Below, in pieces: positions 8,392 through 16,750 of a stretch of DNA of 64,000 bases. The position numbers and the translations under genes were made by a program. The notes below the pieces were generated by a model. The model worked only from the letters and a program-made list of their open reading frames with translations, ran no database searches and was not told the origin of the DNA. The DNA lies in contig NZ_JAAGPR010000001.1 of NCBI RefSeq assembly GCF_017104965.1, positions 186,001 through 250,000 on the forward strand. The letters are read 5' to 3'. Origin of the DNA: Paraburkholderia sp. Ac-20340 (lineage in GTDB: Bacteria > Pseudomonadota > Gammaproteobacteria > Burkholderiales > Burkholderiaceae). Numbering within the stretch: position 1 is the first letter of the stretch; every line of letters begins with the position of its first letter.

Positions 8392-9395
8392 ACGCGGCGC
8401 AGCATATCGACTGCGTGCATGTCGTGGGCGCGGGGCGCATGGGGCAAGGCATTGCATTGGCTGTTGCGTTTGCGGGTCTGCAGGCCACGCTCATCGATTT
8501 CAAGGCGCGAGCCGATGGCGAGCATGAAGCGTTCGTCGACAAGGCGCGCACATCGATTGGCGATCAATTGCAATCGCTCGTGGCGTTCGGCCGTATGACA
8601 GCGGAGCAGGCGGCGTGCGTGCTCGGGCGCATCGGTTTCGTGGACCGTGCATCGGGCGCGGCGGCCTTGCGCGAAGCGAAACTGATATTCGAGGCCGTGC
8701 CGGAAGTGCTGGATGTGAAGGCTCAGGCATTGCGATGGATGGAAGAGGCGGTCGATGTACAGGCCGTTATCGCTTCGACGACTTCGACCTTTCTTGTCAC
8801 GCAATTGCAGGCATTCAGCACGCGGCCGGGGCGCATCATCAACGCGCATTGGCTCAATCCCGCGCATCTGATTCCGCTCGTTGAAGTGAGCCGCAGCGAG
8901 ACTACCGACGCCGATGCCGTTGCGCTGACAACCGATCTGCTCGCACGTATCGGCAAGCGGCCGATTGTCTGCGCGCCGTCGGCGGGCTATATCGTGCCGC
9001 GTATTCAGGCACTCGCGATGAATGAAGCCGCGCGCATGGTCGAAGAAGGCGTGGCCAGTGCCGAAGATATCGATACGGCAATACGTACTGGCTTCGGCTT
9101 GCGTTTCGCCGTACTCGGCTTGCTTGAATTTATCGACTGGGGCGGCTGCGATATTCTGTTTTATGCCTCGCACTATCTCGCGCGTGAAATTGCGCCACGC
9201 TTCGAGCCCGCGCAGGCTGTCGTCGAGAATATGGAACAGGGTCGCGATGGCCTGCGTACGCGAAAAGGCTTCTACGATTACGCCGATGTCGATGTGCCGG
9301 CCTATGTGCGTCAGCGAGTGCAGTCGTTTGGCGCCTTGCTCGATCATCTGGGGCTCGCGCCAGCATTCGATGGTGCGTTGAGACAACCCGCCTGA
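8388..9395 (+). CDS. 3-hydroxyacyl-CoA dehydrogenase-family NAD-dependent oxidoreductase
   Basis: 335 residues. The NAD-binding GAGRMGQG motif is at about 14-21. The family's catalytic His is probably His154 in NAHWLNPAHLIPLVEV, which replaces the usual HFFNPA context. A C-terminal helical dimer domain ends near GLRTRKGFYDY. Length and architecture fit single-domain 3-hydroxybutyryl-CoA dehydrogenases and L-carnitine/gulonate-type relatives. The start at 8388 overlaps the preceding stop. Pairing with an opine-type dehydrogenase suggests a two-step conversion of one side-chain substrate (inference). Confidence 0.85.
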   Translation: MNAAQHIDCVHVVGAGRMGQGIALAVAFAGLQATLIDFKARADGEHEAFVDKARTSIGDQLQSLVAFGRMTAEQAACVLGRIGFVDRASGAAALREAKLIFEAVPEVLDVKAQALRWMEEAVDVQAVIASTTSTFLVTQLQAFSTRPGRIINAHWLNPAHLIPLVEVSRSETTDADAVALTTDLLARIGKRPIVCAPSAGYIVPRIQALAMNEAARMVEEGVASAEDIDTAIRTGFGLRFAVLGLLEFIDWGGCDILFYASHYLAREIAPRFEPAQAVVENMEQGRDGLRTRKGFYDYADVDVPAYVRQRVQSFGALLDHLGLAPAFDGALRQPA

Positions 9396-9416
9396 CGAGC
9401 GTATTCTCATCCTGTC

Positions 9417-9439
9417 AAAGCGCCCGAAAGGGCGCTTTT
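9417..9439. terminator. Bidirectional terminator between the dehydrogenase operon and iacG
   Basis: The stem AAAGCGCCC / GGGCGCTTT closes on a GAAA tetraloop, with T residues on both strands. It sits between two convergent genes, 22 bp after the stop at 9395. Confidence 0.85.
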
Positions 9440-9449
9440 CTATGGACTT

Positions 9450-9983
9450 TCACGCAAGCGCGGGACGCGCAATCCGATGAAAATTGCGGCTGAAGTAGAC
9501 CAGCCCGTCGCCGTCGTTGCGCACGCGAATATGCGTGGCTTCGACAAACATCACCGAATGCGAACCGACTTCCTTGAGCTCCACGATACGGCCTTCGATG
9601 CTTGCAAGCGCATCGCGCAGAACCGGCACGGCGGATTCTCCGTCGTCCCAGCCAGGCAGCGCGAAGCGCTCTTCCATCGGCAACTTTGTCATACCCGCGA
9701 AATGCTTTGCGAGGTCTTCGTGTTCGCCCGGCAACACGTTGATGCAGACGCGCCGGTTGCCCTCGAACGCCGCGTGCATGGCGCTGGAGCGATTGAGGCA
9801 AACCAGCACCGTGGGCGGCGTATCGGTCACGGAGCAGACGGCGCTGGCGGTAATGCCGCAGCGGCCGAACGGCCCATCGGTCGTGATGATATTCACGGCC
9901 GCAGGCAGATGCGCCATGGCCTGACGAAAATGGGCGCGCGCGTCGTCGGCTGCGGCGGGCGTGGTGTGCTGGGCATGGGTCAT
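9450..9983 (-). CDS. iacG: Flavin reductase, partner of the IacA monooxygenase
   Basis: A 177-residue HpaC-like flavin:NAD(P)H reductase. Its flavin-reductase-like fold has the motif GITASAVCSVTDTPPTVLVCLN and the family sequence GNRRVCINVLPGEHEDLAKHFAG. IacG supplies reduced flavin to the acyl-CoA-dehydrogenase-like oxygenase IacA. The gene is transcribed divergently from the FixJ-type regulator; the intergenic region carries a palindrome also found upstream of iacA. Confidence 0.88.
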   Translation of the reverse strand: MTHAQHTTPAAADDARAHFRQAMAHLPAAVNIITTDGPFGRCGITASAVCSVTDTPPTVLVCLNRSSAMHAAFEGNRRVCINVLPGEHEDLAKHFAGMTKLPMEERFALPGWDDGESAVPVLRDALASIEGRIVELKEVGSHSVMFVEATHIRVRNDGDGLVYFSRNFHRIARPALA

Positions 9984-10085
9984 GACGTCGGTTCCGTGAG
10001 TAGGCGATACGTCTAGATTAGGGCACGGGAATTTTGAAAAGTATCGGCGCGAATGGTGCCTGAGTAAGCGCTTGTCCGCACTGTT

Positions 10086-10101
10086 CTAAAGATTTCTTTA
10101 G
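10086..10101. promoter_or_regulatory. 16-bp palindrome, candidate response-regulator box 1
   Basis: CTAAAGATTTCTTTAG has 7-bp arms around a 2-base centre, in the region between iacG and the FixJ-type regulator. A copy matching 15 of 16 positions (in inverted orientation) lies between iacA and the sensor kinase at 15195-15210. Flanking TAAGCGCTT (10065-10073) and TAAGCGCTA (10132-10140) are also repeated. Confidence 0.65.
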
Positions 10102-10257
10102 AGCGGCGCGGCGCGCACGAGCGGCTTTACCTAAGCGCTATTCCTACTTCCCGCCATAATTTCGACCGGCTAGGATAGTGCGCAAGGCGCTATTGCTCAT
10201 TGCGGCGCACCTTTTGCCACGCGTTTCAAACCGCAGTCACTTTTCTGGAGAGAGCAG

Positions 10258-10893
10258 ATGACGGGCCCTGCTCAGCTTGTTTATGTGGTCGACGATGATA
10301 GCGGCATGCGTACGTCGCTGGCGTGGCTGCTCGATTCGGTGGGTATCAAATCGGAAGGCTTTGGCAGCGCGACCGAATTTCTGGCGGCATTCGACGTGAA
10401 CAAGGCCGCGTGCCTGATTCTGGATGTACGCATGCCGGAGCGTAGCGGTTTCGATGTTCAGGCGGAATTGAACAAGCGGGGCGCGACACTGCCGGTGATA
10501 TTCGTCAGCGGTCACGGCGACATTCCCATGTCGGTGCGCGCGATGCAAAACGGCGCGATCGATTTCGTCGAAAAGCCCTATAACTCGCAGCAGATGCTGG
10601 ACAAGGTGCAGCGCGCGCTCAAGATGGCGGGCGAGCGTCACGCGGTCGAACTCAAGCGCAGAGAACTGCGCAAGAGAATCGAATCATTGACGGCCCGCGA
10701 AAAGGAAGTGCTGCATGGCGTGGTCGACGGCAAGGGCAGCAAACGTATTGCAGCCGATCTGTCGATCAGCGTGAAGACGGTCGATGTGCATCGCGCCAGT
10801 ATCAAGGAAAAGCTTGGTGCGGAATCGATTGCGATGCTGGTGCGCGATGTCGTGGCGGTCTGGAACCCGGACGAAGGCGCAGAGAAGAACTGA
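10258..10893 (+). CDS. FixJ/NarL-type response regulator of the iac island
   Basis: A 211-residue two-domain response regulator. The receiver domain has acidic Asp12-Asp14, the phospho-acceptor Asp56 (LILDVRMPERSG) and the Lys of VEKPY. The C-terminal LuxR-type HTH spans about 140-200 (LTAREKEVLHGVVDGKGSKRIA, then SVKTVDVHRASIKEKL). CTGGAG precedes the ATG. It is the probable partner of the PAS kinase at 15281. In P. phytofirmans iac genes I recall a two-component pair named IacS/IacR1, and this is the likely IacR1 equivalent (name from memory, so left unassigned). Confidence 0.9.
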   Translation: MTGPAQLVYVVDDDSGMRTSLAWLLDSVGIKSEGFGSATEFLAAFDVNKAACLILDVRMPERSGFDVQAELNKRGATLPVIFVSGHGDIPMSVRAMQNGAIDFVEKPYNSQQMLDKVQRALKMAGERHAVELKRRELRKRIESLTAREKEVLHGVVDGKGSKRIAADLSISVKTVDVHRASIKEKLGAESIAMLVRDVVAVWNPDEGAEKN

Positions 10894-10909
10894 ATGCCAG
10901 TCATGCCAG

Positions 10910-10937
10910 CTTGCCAGCCGCAGCAACGGCTGGCAAG
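10910..10937. terminator. Strong hairpin between the response regulator and iacE
   Basis: 11-bp arms CTTGCCAGCCG and CGGCTGGCAAG enclose a 6-base loop in the gap between two convergent genes. There is no T-tract, so terminator function is likely but not certain. Confidence 0.55.
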
Positions 10938-10945
10938 ACGCTGCA

Positions 10946-11689
10946 TTAGCGCATATAGAGGCCGCCGTTGACGTCCCAGCATGCGCCGTTCGCGAACCAG
11001 GCTTCGCCCGAGGCCAGCAGTATTGCGGCATCGGCGATATATCCGGCGCTGCCCAGACGCCCAACCGGAATACCTGCGATCACCTTGTCGAGTTTGTCCG
11101 CAGGCACGCTTTCGTGAACGATCGGCAAATCGAGCGGGCCCGGCGAAATGGCATTGACCGTCACGCCTTTGGCGGCCAGATCGCGCGCGAACACCTTCGT
11201 CAACGTGAGCGTGCCGCCTTTGGCCGCCGCGTAATGGGCGCCAGTAGCCGAGCCACCATTCTGTCCAGCAAGAGAAGCGATATTGACGATGCGTCCTTCA
11301 CCGCGATCGGCAAAATACTGGCCAAATACCTGGCAGCCAAACAGCACGCTTTTCAGATTGACGTTGATGGCCTGATCGAATTGCTCGCCGGTGATTTCCA
11401 TCACCGGGACGACTTTGGATGCCCCGGCGTTATTGATCAGCGCATCCACCTGGCCCCAGCGTGCTACAACGGCTCTCAAAGCGGCTTCGAAATCGGCTTT
11501 CGAGGTGACGTCTAGCGCAATTGCACACGCCGTCGTGCCATCGGGGCTGAGCGAAACCGCCACGTCGTGTGCGGCGTCAAGCGCGAGATCGGCCAATGCA
11601 ACACGATATCCAGCTGCATGGAATTTCGCGGCGAGCGTGGCGCCCAGTCCGCGCGCTGCGCCGGTTATGACAGCGACTCTTGATGTCAT
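10946..11689 (-). CDS. iacE: Short-chain dehydrogenase of the indole-3-acetate pathway
   Basis: A 247-residue classical SDR. It has the TGAARGLG cofactor motif at 9-16, NNAG at 86-89, catalytic Ser139 and the Tyr153-x3-Lys157 pair. The IacE family acts early in indole-3-acetate breakdown, between the IacA product and the dioxindole intermediate. The chosen ATG at 11689 is preceded by GGAG; upstream open frame to 11776 overlaps iacH and looks non-coding. It is the last gene of the minus-strand operon iacA-B-I-H-E. Confidence 0.85.
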   Translation of the reverse strand: MTSRVAVITGAARGLGATLAAKFHAAGYRVALADLALDAAHDVAVSLSPDGTTACAIALDVTSKADFEAALRAVVARWGQVDALINNAGASKVVPVMEITGEQFDQAINVNLKSVLFGCQVFGQYFADRGEGRIVNIASLAGQNGGSATGAHYAAAKGGTLTLTKVFARDLAAKGVTVNAISPGPLDLPIVHESVPADKLDKVIAGIPVGRLGSAGYIADAAILLASGEAWFANGACWDVNGGLYMR

Positions 11690-11733
11690 GCGAATAGACT
11701 CCAAAAAATTGAGCGTGGTTGCGCGTGCAACGA

Positions 11734-12867
11734 TTACGTATTCAGTGCTGCTTCGATTCGCGACGCTACCGCGCACACGAGTTCATCGGCGCCATGACGG
11801 CCAACAATCTGAAGCCCGGCCTTCAACGCCGTTCCGTGCACGGGAACCGGCAGGCTGAGCGCGGGATGTCCGCTCAGATTGAATGGCCGGATCAGCGACG
11901 ACATCGCAATGACCGAGGTGCCGTTGCGGGCCTGTTCGAGCGTGATGGGAAAGTCGGGTAGCGTGGGCATAACGAGGACGTCGAATTGCGCGAGTGCGCG
12001 ATCGACATCGTCGTTAAAGTGCTTTCGCACGCGTTCGGCATTCGCGACATCTTCGTCCGTGGTGTTGGCCGCGGCGCGCAGACGTGCTTCGAGATCGGCT
12101 TGAAGCTGGCCTGTTTCGACAAGTTGCCCGAATGCCGAATAAGTTTCGCGATTGATAATGGCAAGGCCTGCTGCGAATGCCTGAGCAAGACCGGGCAGTT
12201 CGAGCAACGCGGATGTAAAGTCGGCTTGGCGGACTGCCAGGTCGACCGCGTCCGATATCTCTTTGCGCGCTTCGGCTTGCACAATGCCGACGCGTGCCGA
12301 AGCCGCACTGCCTTCAGCGATAGTGCGATCGAAGCGATCGCCAATAGCGGACATCGCCAGCGTAATCGTGCGCATATCGCGCGCAAAAGGGCCAACGCAA
12401 TCGAGCGTGCTGATGGCCGGTGCTGCGCCGCTGCGAGAAACACGCCCAAACGTAGGCTTGAAGCCAATCACGCCGCAACACGCTGCCGGCCCGCGTATGG
12501 AGCCGCCCGTATCGGTGCCGATCGCGGCATCGGCAATACCCGCACCCACGGCGGCCGCTGATCCGCTGGACGAACCGCCGGGAATGCGCGAGGCGTCTTG
12601 CGGATTCAATGGCGTGCCCGTGTAGTCGTTAATGCCAGTCATGCCGAACGCAAGTTCGTGCATATTGGCTTTGCCGACGATTCTCCAGCCGTGATCGAGC
12701 AGGTTCTGGACCACCAAAGCATGCGACGGTGCAGGCGCGACATCGGCGAGCGCACGGCTTGCGGCCGTGGTGCGATAGCCCTTGATATCGATTGAATCCT
12801 TGATGACGATCGTCGGGCTGTCTGCCCCGTTGCCGCCGAGCGAAAATGATTCGAGCAAAGCACTCAT
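11734..12867 (-). CDS. iacH: Amidase (AS family) of the indole-3-acetate pathway
   Basis: A 377-residue amidase-signature enzyme. The Ser-cisSer-Lys triad is visible: Lys23 (VIKDSIDIKG), the Gly/Ser-rich GGSSSGSAAAVGAG near 97-110, and the nucleophile Ser123 in TDTGGSIRGPAA. The ATG at 12867 overlaps the iacI stop (ATGA), so the upstream in-frame extension is rejected. IacH is a conserved member of iac clusters; hydrolysis of an amide in the oxidised indole ring is the usual proposal. Confidence 0.87.
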   Translation of the reverse strand: MSALLESFSLGGNGADSPTIVIKDSIDIKGYRTTAASRALADVAPAPSHALVVQNLLDHGWRIVGKANMHELAFGMTGINDYTGTPLNPQDASRIPGGSSSGSAAAVGAGIADAAIGTDTGGSIRGPAACCGVIGFKPTFGRVSRSGAAPAISTLDCVGPFARDMRTITLAMSAIGDRFDRTIAEGSAASARVGIVQAEARKEISDAVDLAVRQADFTSALLELPGLAQAFAAGLAIINRETYSAFGQLVETGQLQADLEARLRAAANTTDEDVANAERVRKHFNDDVDRALAQFDVLVMPTLPDFPITLEQARNGTSVIAMSSLIRPFNLSGHPALSLPVPVHGTALKAGLQIVGRHGADELVCAVASRIEAALNT

Positions 12868-13403
12868 GCTGAAAGTTCCTGATCTGTCGATGGCAAGGCC
12901 GCGCGCGGTGTCACTGTCCACGGCGCGTCGAACATGCGCTCGGTGCGGAAGTGGCTGATCAGCCAGTCGTGGCTGTTTTCCGCAGGCGTAAAGTCAACCA
13001 CAAGACGCGCGCCGATCAATTCCGCACGGCTATCCACGTAACCGGAGGCTTGCAGCATGATCCAGCGTCCTGTTGCCTGTTTGCCATTCACGTGAATCGT
13101 TTCCGATGTGACGAAATGCACATTGGTCGTGAAATGCGGCGTGGGCGGCAAATAACGCGAAAGCAGGGCGACGATTTGCGCGCGTCCCACCGAACGGCCG
13201 AAGGTCTGTGCGTAATGCGTGCCGATGCCTTCCCAGACGGCGTTTTCGGTGAAGAGCGCGCCCAGCGATTCGCCGTCCAGCACGGTGGCCGGCACGTCGC
13301 ACAGCGCCATATAGCGCGTGAACGTTTCGCGCACGGCGCGTTCTGCTTCCAGATTAGCGAGCCGTGTTTCGAGTGCTGCGATACGGGCATCGGAATCGGT
13401 CAT
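12864..13403 (-). CDS. iacI: SnoaL/NTF2-like protein of the iac operon
   Basis: 179 residues. An N-terminal helix (RIAALETRLANLEAERAV) is followed by an NTF2/SnoaL-like fold with the typical opening VRETFTRYMALCD. It ends in the ATGA overlap with iacH. IacI homologues are conserved in iac clusters without an established biochemical role; hydratase- or isomerase-like functions are possible for this fold. Confidence 0.82.
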   Translation of the reverse strand: MTDSDARIAALETRLANLEAERAVRETFTRYMALCDVPATVLDGESLGALFTENAVWEGIGTHYAQTFGRSVGRAQIVALLSRYLPPTPHFTTNVHFVTSETIHVNGKQATGRWIMLQASGYVDSRAELIGARLVVDFTPAENSHDWLISHFRTERMFDAPWTVTPRAALPSTDQELSA

Positions 13404-13412
13404 CGCTCGAAC

Positions 13413-13784
13413 TCACGCATTTGCTGCGGGCGGCACGACCAGCTGGCGTCCCACGCGCGCTTCGATCTTGCCGTAGCGCCAGAGGTTGTATTCGCCAACC
13501 GGCGTCGTGCGATAGAGATTGCACACGGCCGTGACGGTGTCGAAATCCACCACGTCAGCCATGATGTAAAAGGTCCACGGCGCGCCATCGGATTGACCGA
13601 CGGTGAGGCGGTCGTCGTCCATGATGCCGAGCACCTGCACGCCTTCCATTGCGTCGATGGCCGAAAGCATCTTGCCGTATGCCTGCCATACGGTGCCAAT
13701 CTGTTCGCGCGGCAGATCGAAAAAGTTCTGCGTCACGCCGCAGCAAAAGAGAACGCGCAGAGGGAGTGTGTTTGCTTGAGTCAT
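13413..13784 (-). CDS. iacB: Small conserved IacB protein
   Basis: A 123-residue protein with a compact alpha/beta (EthD/dimeric barrel-like) pattern. It lies between iacA and iacI, matching the conserved A-B-I order of known iac operons. Identification as IacB rests mostly on size, context and general sequence character; its function is unresolved in the literature I know. Confidence 0.75.
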   Translation of the reverse strand: MTQANTLPLRVLFCCGVTQNFFDLPREQIGTVWQAYGKMLSAIDAMEGVQVLGIMDDDRLTVGQSDGAPWTFYIMADVVDFDTVTAVCNLYRTTPVGEYNLWRYGKIEARVGRQLVVPPAANA

Positions 13785-13838
13785 CGAATGAATGCCTTTT
13801 AAAAGTCGAATGAATGAGTGCGGCCAGTAAAGCGCGCG

Positions 13839-15065
13839 TTACAGATAGCCGGGAATCGGCGGCACGCCCACGAATACGGCGCCCGCGCCGTCGTAATTGC
13901 CTTCGGCGAGAAATGCATGCTGCGTGACGACGATCGCGTCGCGCAAGAGGCGTTGCAGCGGATGCGAGCGGTAGATCGCCATCGTGCCGCCCAGACGGTA
14001 GGCGCGCATGACCACGTCGGCGCCTTCGCGTGCGACCTGCGTGGCTGCCAGGCGCAACAGGCTGACCTGATCGGGCGTGGCGCTATTGCCGGCGGCAATC
14101 GACGCCCACACGCTTTCGGTTGCCTCGTAGAAGAAGGCGCGAGCGGAGCGCAATTGCGCTTCGGCTTTCGCCAGTTCGATGCGGTAGTAGGCGCGGTCCG
14201 CGAGTTGGGGCGCGCCTGTGGTCGTGCGACGGCCGCCCGACATCTGGTTCGCCACGTCGAGCGCGGCCCGCGCGATGCCAAGATTCACCACGGCGAGCAC
14301 CTGTGCCGCGTAGGCAACGGTGGGGTAGCGATAAAGTGGTTCATCGACGGTAGACGGGCCGCCGCGCACAAAGGTCCAGTCGTCGGACACCACCTTGCCC
14401 TTCAGGCGCAGGTCGTGGCTGCCGGTGCCCTGCATGCCCACCACGCTCCAGTTCTCGACGATTTCGATATCCGATGCACGAAATACAGCGGTGCGCGGCT
14501 TACCTGGTGCACCGCCGTCGCCCGCGCCGGTATCGATCCCCACGCCCAGCCAGTCCGCGCCCTTGCAGCCGCTTGCGAACTTCCACGTGCCTTCCACACG
14601 CCAGCCGCCGCCCGGCGCAGCCTGAACCTTCTGAACCGGAAACAGCCCTGCGCCAAAGGCCTGATCCGGGCCCGTGGCGTAGATTTTGGCCTGCGTTTCC
14701 AGCGGCAGCGCGGCGAGATAGATATTTGCCGAACCGAAACTCGCGACCCACGCAGCCGAGCCATCCGCGGTTGCAATGCGCTCGATCATGCGCAGAAATT
14801 CGGCAGGCGGGCGGGCATCGCCGCCGAAGCGCTTCGGCGTGGAGGCGCGATAAATGCCGGCCTGCTTGAACATGTCGATGACATCGCGGGGCACGTGGGA
14901 AAGCCGTTCGAATTCCTCGCGACGCGCCACGATGACTTCGACGAGCGCATCCATGACCGCCTCTTCGCTGGTGGCGTCTTGCAGAACGGAAGGCGCGGAC
15001 GAAGCGGACGTAGCGGACGGAATGTGGCCGGTCTGCGGCGAAATGGCGGTCGCGGTAGCGGGCAT
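13839..15065 (-). CDS. iacA: Indole-3-acetate monooxygenase, acyl-CoA-dehydrogenase-like flavoprotein
   Basis: A 408-residue flavin-dependent oxygenase with the acyl-CoA dehydrogenase fold, related to two-component hydroxylases (HpaB/indole oxygenase-like). Visible family segments include ERLSHVPRDVIDMFKQAGIYR and DGSAAWVASFGS in the N-terminal domain and VWASIAAGN with YRLGGTMAIYRSHPLQRLLRD near the C-terminus. IacA performs the first oxidation of indole-3-acetate using reduced flavin from IacG. The start at 15065 is chosen for its AGGAG and Ala/Thr-rich leader. It is the first gene of the iacA-B-I-H-E operon. Confidence 0.9.
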   Translation of the reverse strand: MPATATAISPQTGHIPSATSASSAPSVLQDATSEEAVMDALVEVIVARREEFERLSHVPRDVIDMFKQAGIYRASTPKRFGGDARPPAEFLRMIERIATADGSAAWVASFGSANIYLAALPLETQAKIYATGPDQAFGAGLFPVQKVQAAPGGGWRVEGTWKFASGCKGADWLGVGIDTGAGDGGAPGKPRTAVFRASDIEIVENWSVVGMQGTGSHDLRLKGKVVSDDWTFVRGGPSTVDEPLYRYPTVAYAAQVLAVVNLGIARAALDVANQMSGGRRTTTGAPQLADRAYYRIELAKAEAQLRSARAFFYEATESVWASIAAGNSATPDQVSLLRLAATQVAREGADVVMRAYRLGGTMAIYRSHPLQRLLRDAIVVTQHAFLAEGNYDGAGAVFVGVPPIPGYL

Positions 15066-15194
15066 GAAGCTTCTCCTGAATGGGGGCGGCGTGTTGTTGA
15101 CGATGTGTTCCGATTTGTAGATCAGTCTAGGAACGACAAAATTGACCAGCAATTGGGGCGCAGACTCGAAAAACTGGGGAAATCCAGTGGCCAT

Positions 15195-15210
15195 CTAAAG
15201 AAATCTTCAG
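15195..15210. promoter_or_regulatory. 16-bp palindrome, candidate response-regulator box 2
   Basis: CTAAAGAAATCTTCAG lies between divergent iacA and the sensor kinase. Its reverse complement matches the box at 10086-10101 in 15 of 16 positions. Two such copies at the two divergent promoters of the iac regulators point to one shared DNA-binding protein. Confidence 0.65.
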
Positions 15211-15280
15211 GTACCGGAGTCGCGCGGCCGGTGCTATCTTTTCAATGGCGCGATCAGACCCATTCGAGAGAACCTTGCAT

Positions 15281-16750
15281 ATGACGTCCCTGGCAGAAGC
15301 CGATTTCCACCGTTTGCTCGATGCATTGACGCTTTGCGTGCTGCTGCACGACGCACAAAGCAAGGCCATCGTCTGGGCAAACCGCGCGGCATGCGAAGCA
15401 CTCGGCTTTAGCGTGGACGAACTGATTCCTTTAAAGGCCGTTGACATGACGCGGCCGGAACCGAAATACGATCGCGAACTCGCTATTGCGGCAATGAACC
15501 GGTCGGCCACGCAAGGCCCGCAGGTCTACGAGTGGTGTTATCGCTCGAGGACCGGGCACGACATGCTTTCCGAAGCGATTGCGACCACGGTGAAGCTGGA
15601 GGCGCGCACGGTTGTCATGGTGCAGTTCCGCGATATCAGCGCGGAAGAATCGATTAAGCGCAGATTGCGCGCGCACGAGGCGCGCCTGCGTGAATTCATG
15701 CAGGACCTCGGCGAAGGCGTTGCGCTGCTCAACGAGGCCGCTGAAATCCAGTACATCAGCGAATCGGGCCGGCGTTTGCTGGGTTTGTCGCTGAACGATG
15801 CGGCAGGTTCGATCGTCGATTACACCGCCGCGGAAGAGAGTGCGCGCCTGCTGAATCAACTCGATAATGCGCCCGCAGACGGACCGTCGAGCCCAGGCCG
15901 CTACCAATGCGCCGATGGCGAGCGCTGGTTGCGCATTACCTGCCGGCGTATCGATCTCGAAGAAGATTTGCGTGGCGTGCTGATTCACTTTCGCGACATC
16001 ACCGATGTGGTGCGAACCGAAGAGGCGCGCCGCACCGAAGCACGCATGCTCGAATACGCGGGGCGTTACAACGCGATGGGCGAAATGGCGATGGCGATCG
16101 CGCATGAATTGAGTCAACCGGTCGCGGCAATCAGAAACTTTGTGGAAGGCGCGATTCAACGGCTTGCGCAGGCGGCGCCAGGCGAATCGATTGTCTGGGG
16201 TTTGCGTGCCGCGGATCGTCAGGCAGAGCACGCCGCCACGATTATCAAAAGCGTGCGTGAGTACGTGGCGCGGCGCGATCCCAACATTGCCATTACGGAT
16301 TTAAGGACTATTCTTTCCGAAGCCGCCTGGTTCGTGCAGTTGCGCGCGCGCGAGGCCAATGTCTCTGTTCATGTCGAACTATCCGACGATCCGCTGATGA
16401 TCGAATGCGAGCGTGTCCTGATCGGCCAGGTGATACTCAATCTGGCGTTCAATGCCATTGATGCGCTGGCTTCGGCAGAATGCGCGCAAAAGCAATTGAC
16501 TATCGGCGCGTGCCTGAATGACGGTCAGGCGCTGGTTTTCGTGCGCGATAACGGTCCGGGTATTTCGGAAGGCCACGAACGCCTGTTCGATGGATTTTCA
16601 TCGGCGAAGGAAACCGGCAATGGCATTGGTCTTTCGCTTTGCAAAAGCATCATCACGCGGCATGGCGGCGTGATTCGCGCCTTCCCCGTGCAAAGCGGCG
16701 GACTCGAGTGCCGCTTCTGGTTGCCGCTCGACGAGGCAGCCGCAAGCTAA
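15281..16750 (+). CDS. PAS-domain sensor histidine kinase of the iac island
   Basis: About 489 residues with no membrane segment, so it probably senses a cytoplasmic ligand. Two PAS domains come first (from LLDALTLCVLLHDAQS and FMQDLGEGVALLNEA). They are followed by the H-box (MAIAHELSQPVAAIRNF, phospho-His near 275) and an ATPase domain with N-box LNLAFNAIDAL, G1 DNGPGIS and G2 GNGIGLSLCKSI. The ATG at 15281 has GAGAG upstream; an in-frame ATG at 15245 lacks one. It is divergent from iacA and the likely cognate kinase of the FixJ-type regulator (IacS equivalent, recalled). Confidence 0.88.
   Translation: MTSLAEADFHRLLDALTLCVLLHDAQSKAIVWANRAACEALGFSVDELIPLKAVDMTRPEPKYDRELAIAAMNRSATQGPQVYEWCYRSRTGHDMLSEAIATTVKLEARTVVMVQFRDISAEESIKRRLRAHEARLREFMQDLGEGVALLNEAAEIQYISESGRRLLGLSLNDAAGSIVDYTAAEESARLLNQLDNAPADGPSSPGRYQCADGERWLRITCRRIDLEEDLRGVLIHFRDITDVVRTEEARRTEARMLEYAGRYNAMGEMAMAIAHELSQPVAAIRNFVEGAIQRLAQAAPGESIVWGLRAADRQAEHAATIIKSVREYVARRDPNIAITDLRTILSEAAWFVQLRAREANVSVHVELSDDPLMIECERVLIGQVILNLAFNAIDALASAECAQKQLTIGACLNDGQALVFVRDNGPGISEGHERLFDGFSSAKETGNGIGLSLCKSIITRHGGVIRAFPVQSGGLECRFWLPLDEAAAS

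Noticed and set aside
7057..8457. 466-codon minus-strand frame over the opine-dehydrogenase gene
   Set aside because: Shadow frame with random-looking Arg/Ala composition; the plus frame has a Rossmann motif and a good ribosome binding site.
13818..15284. 488-codon plus-strand frame over iacA
   Set aside because: Antisense shadow of iacA without motifs.
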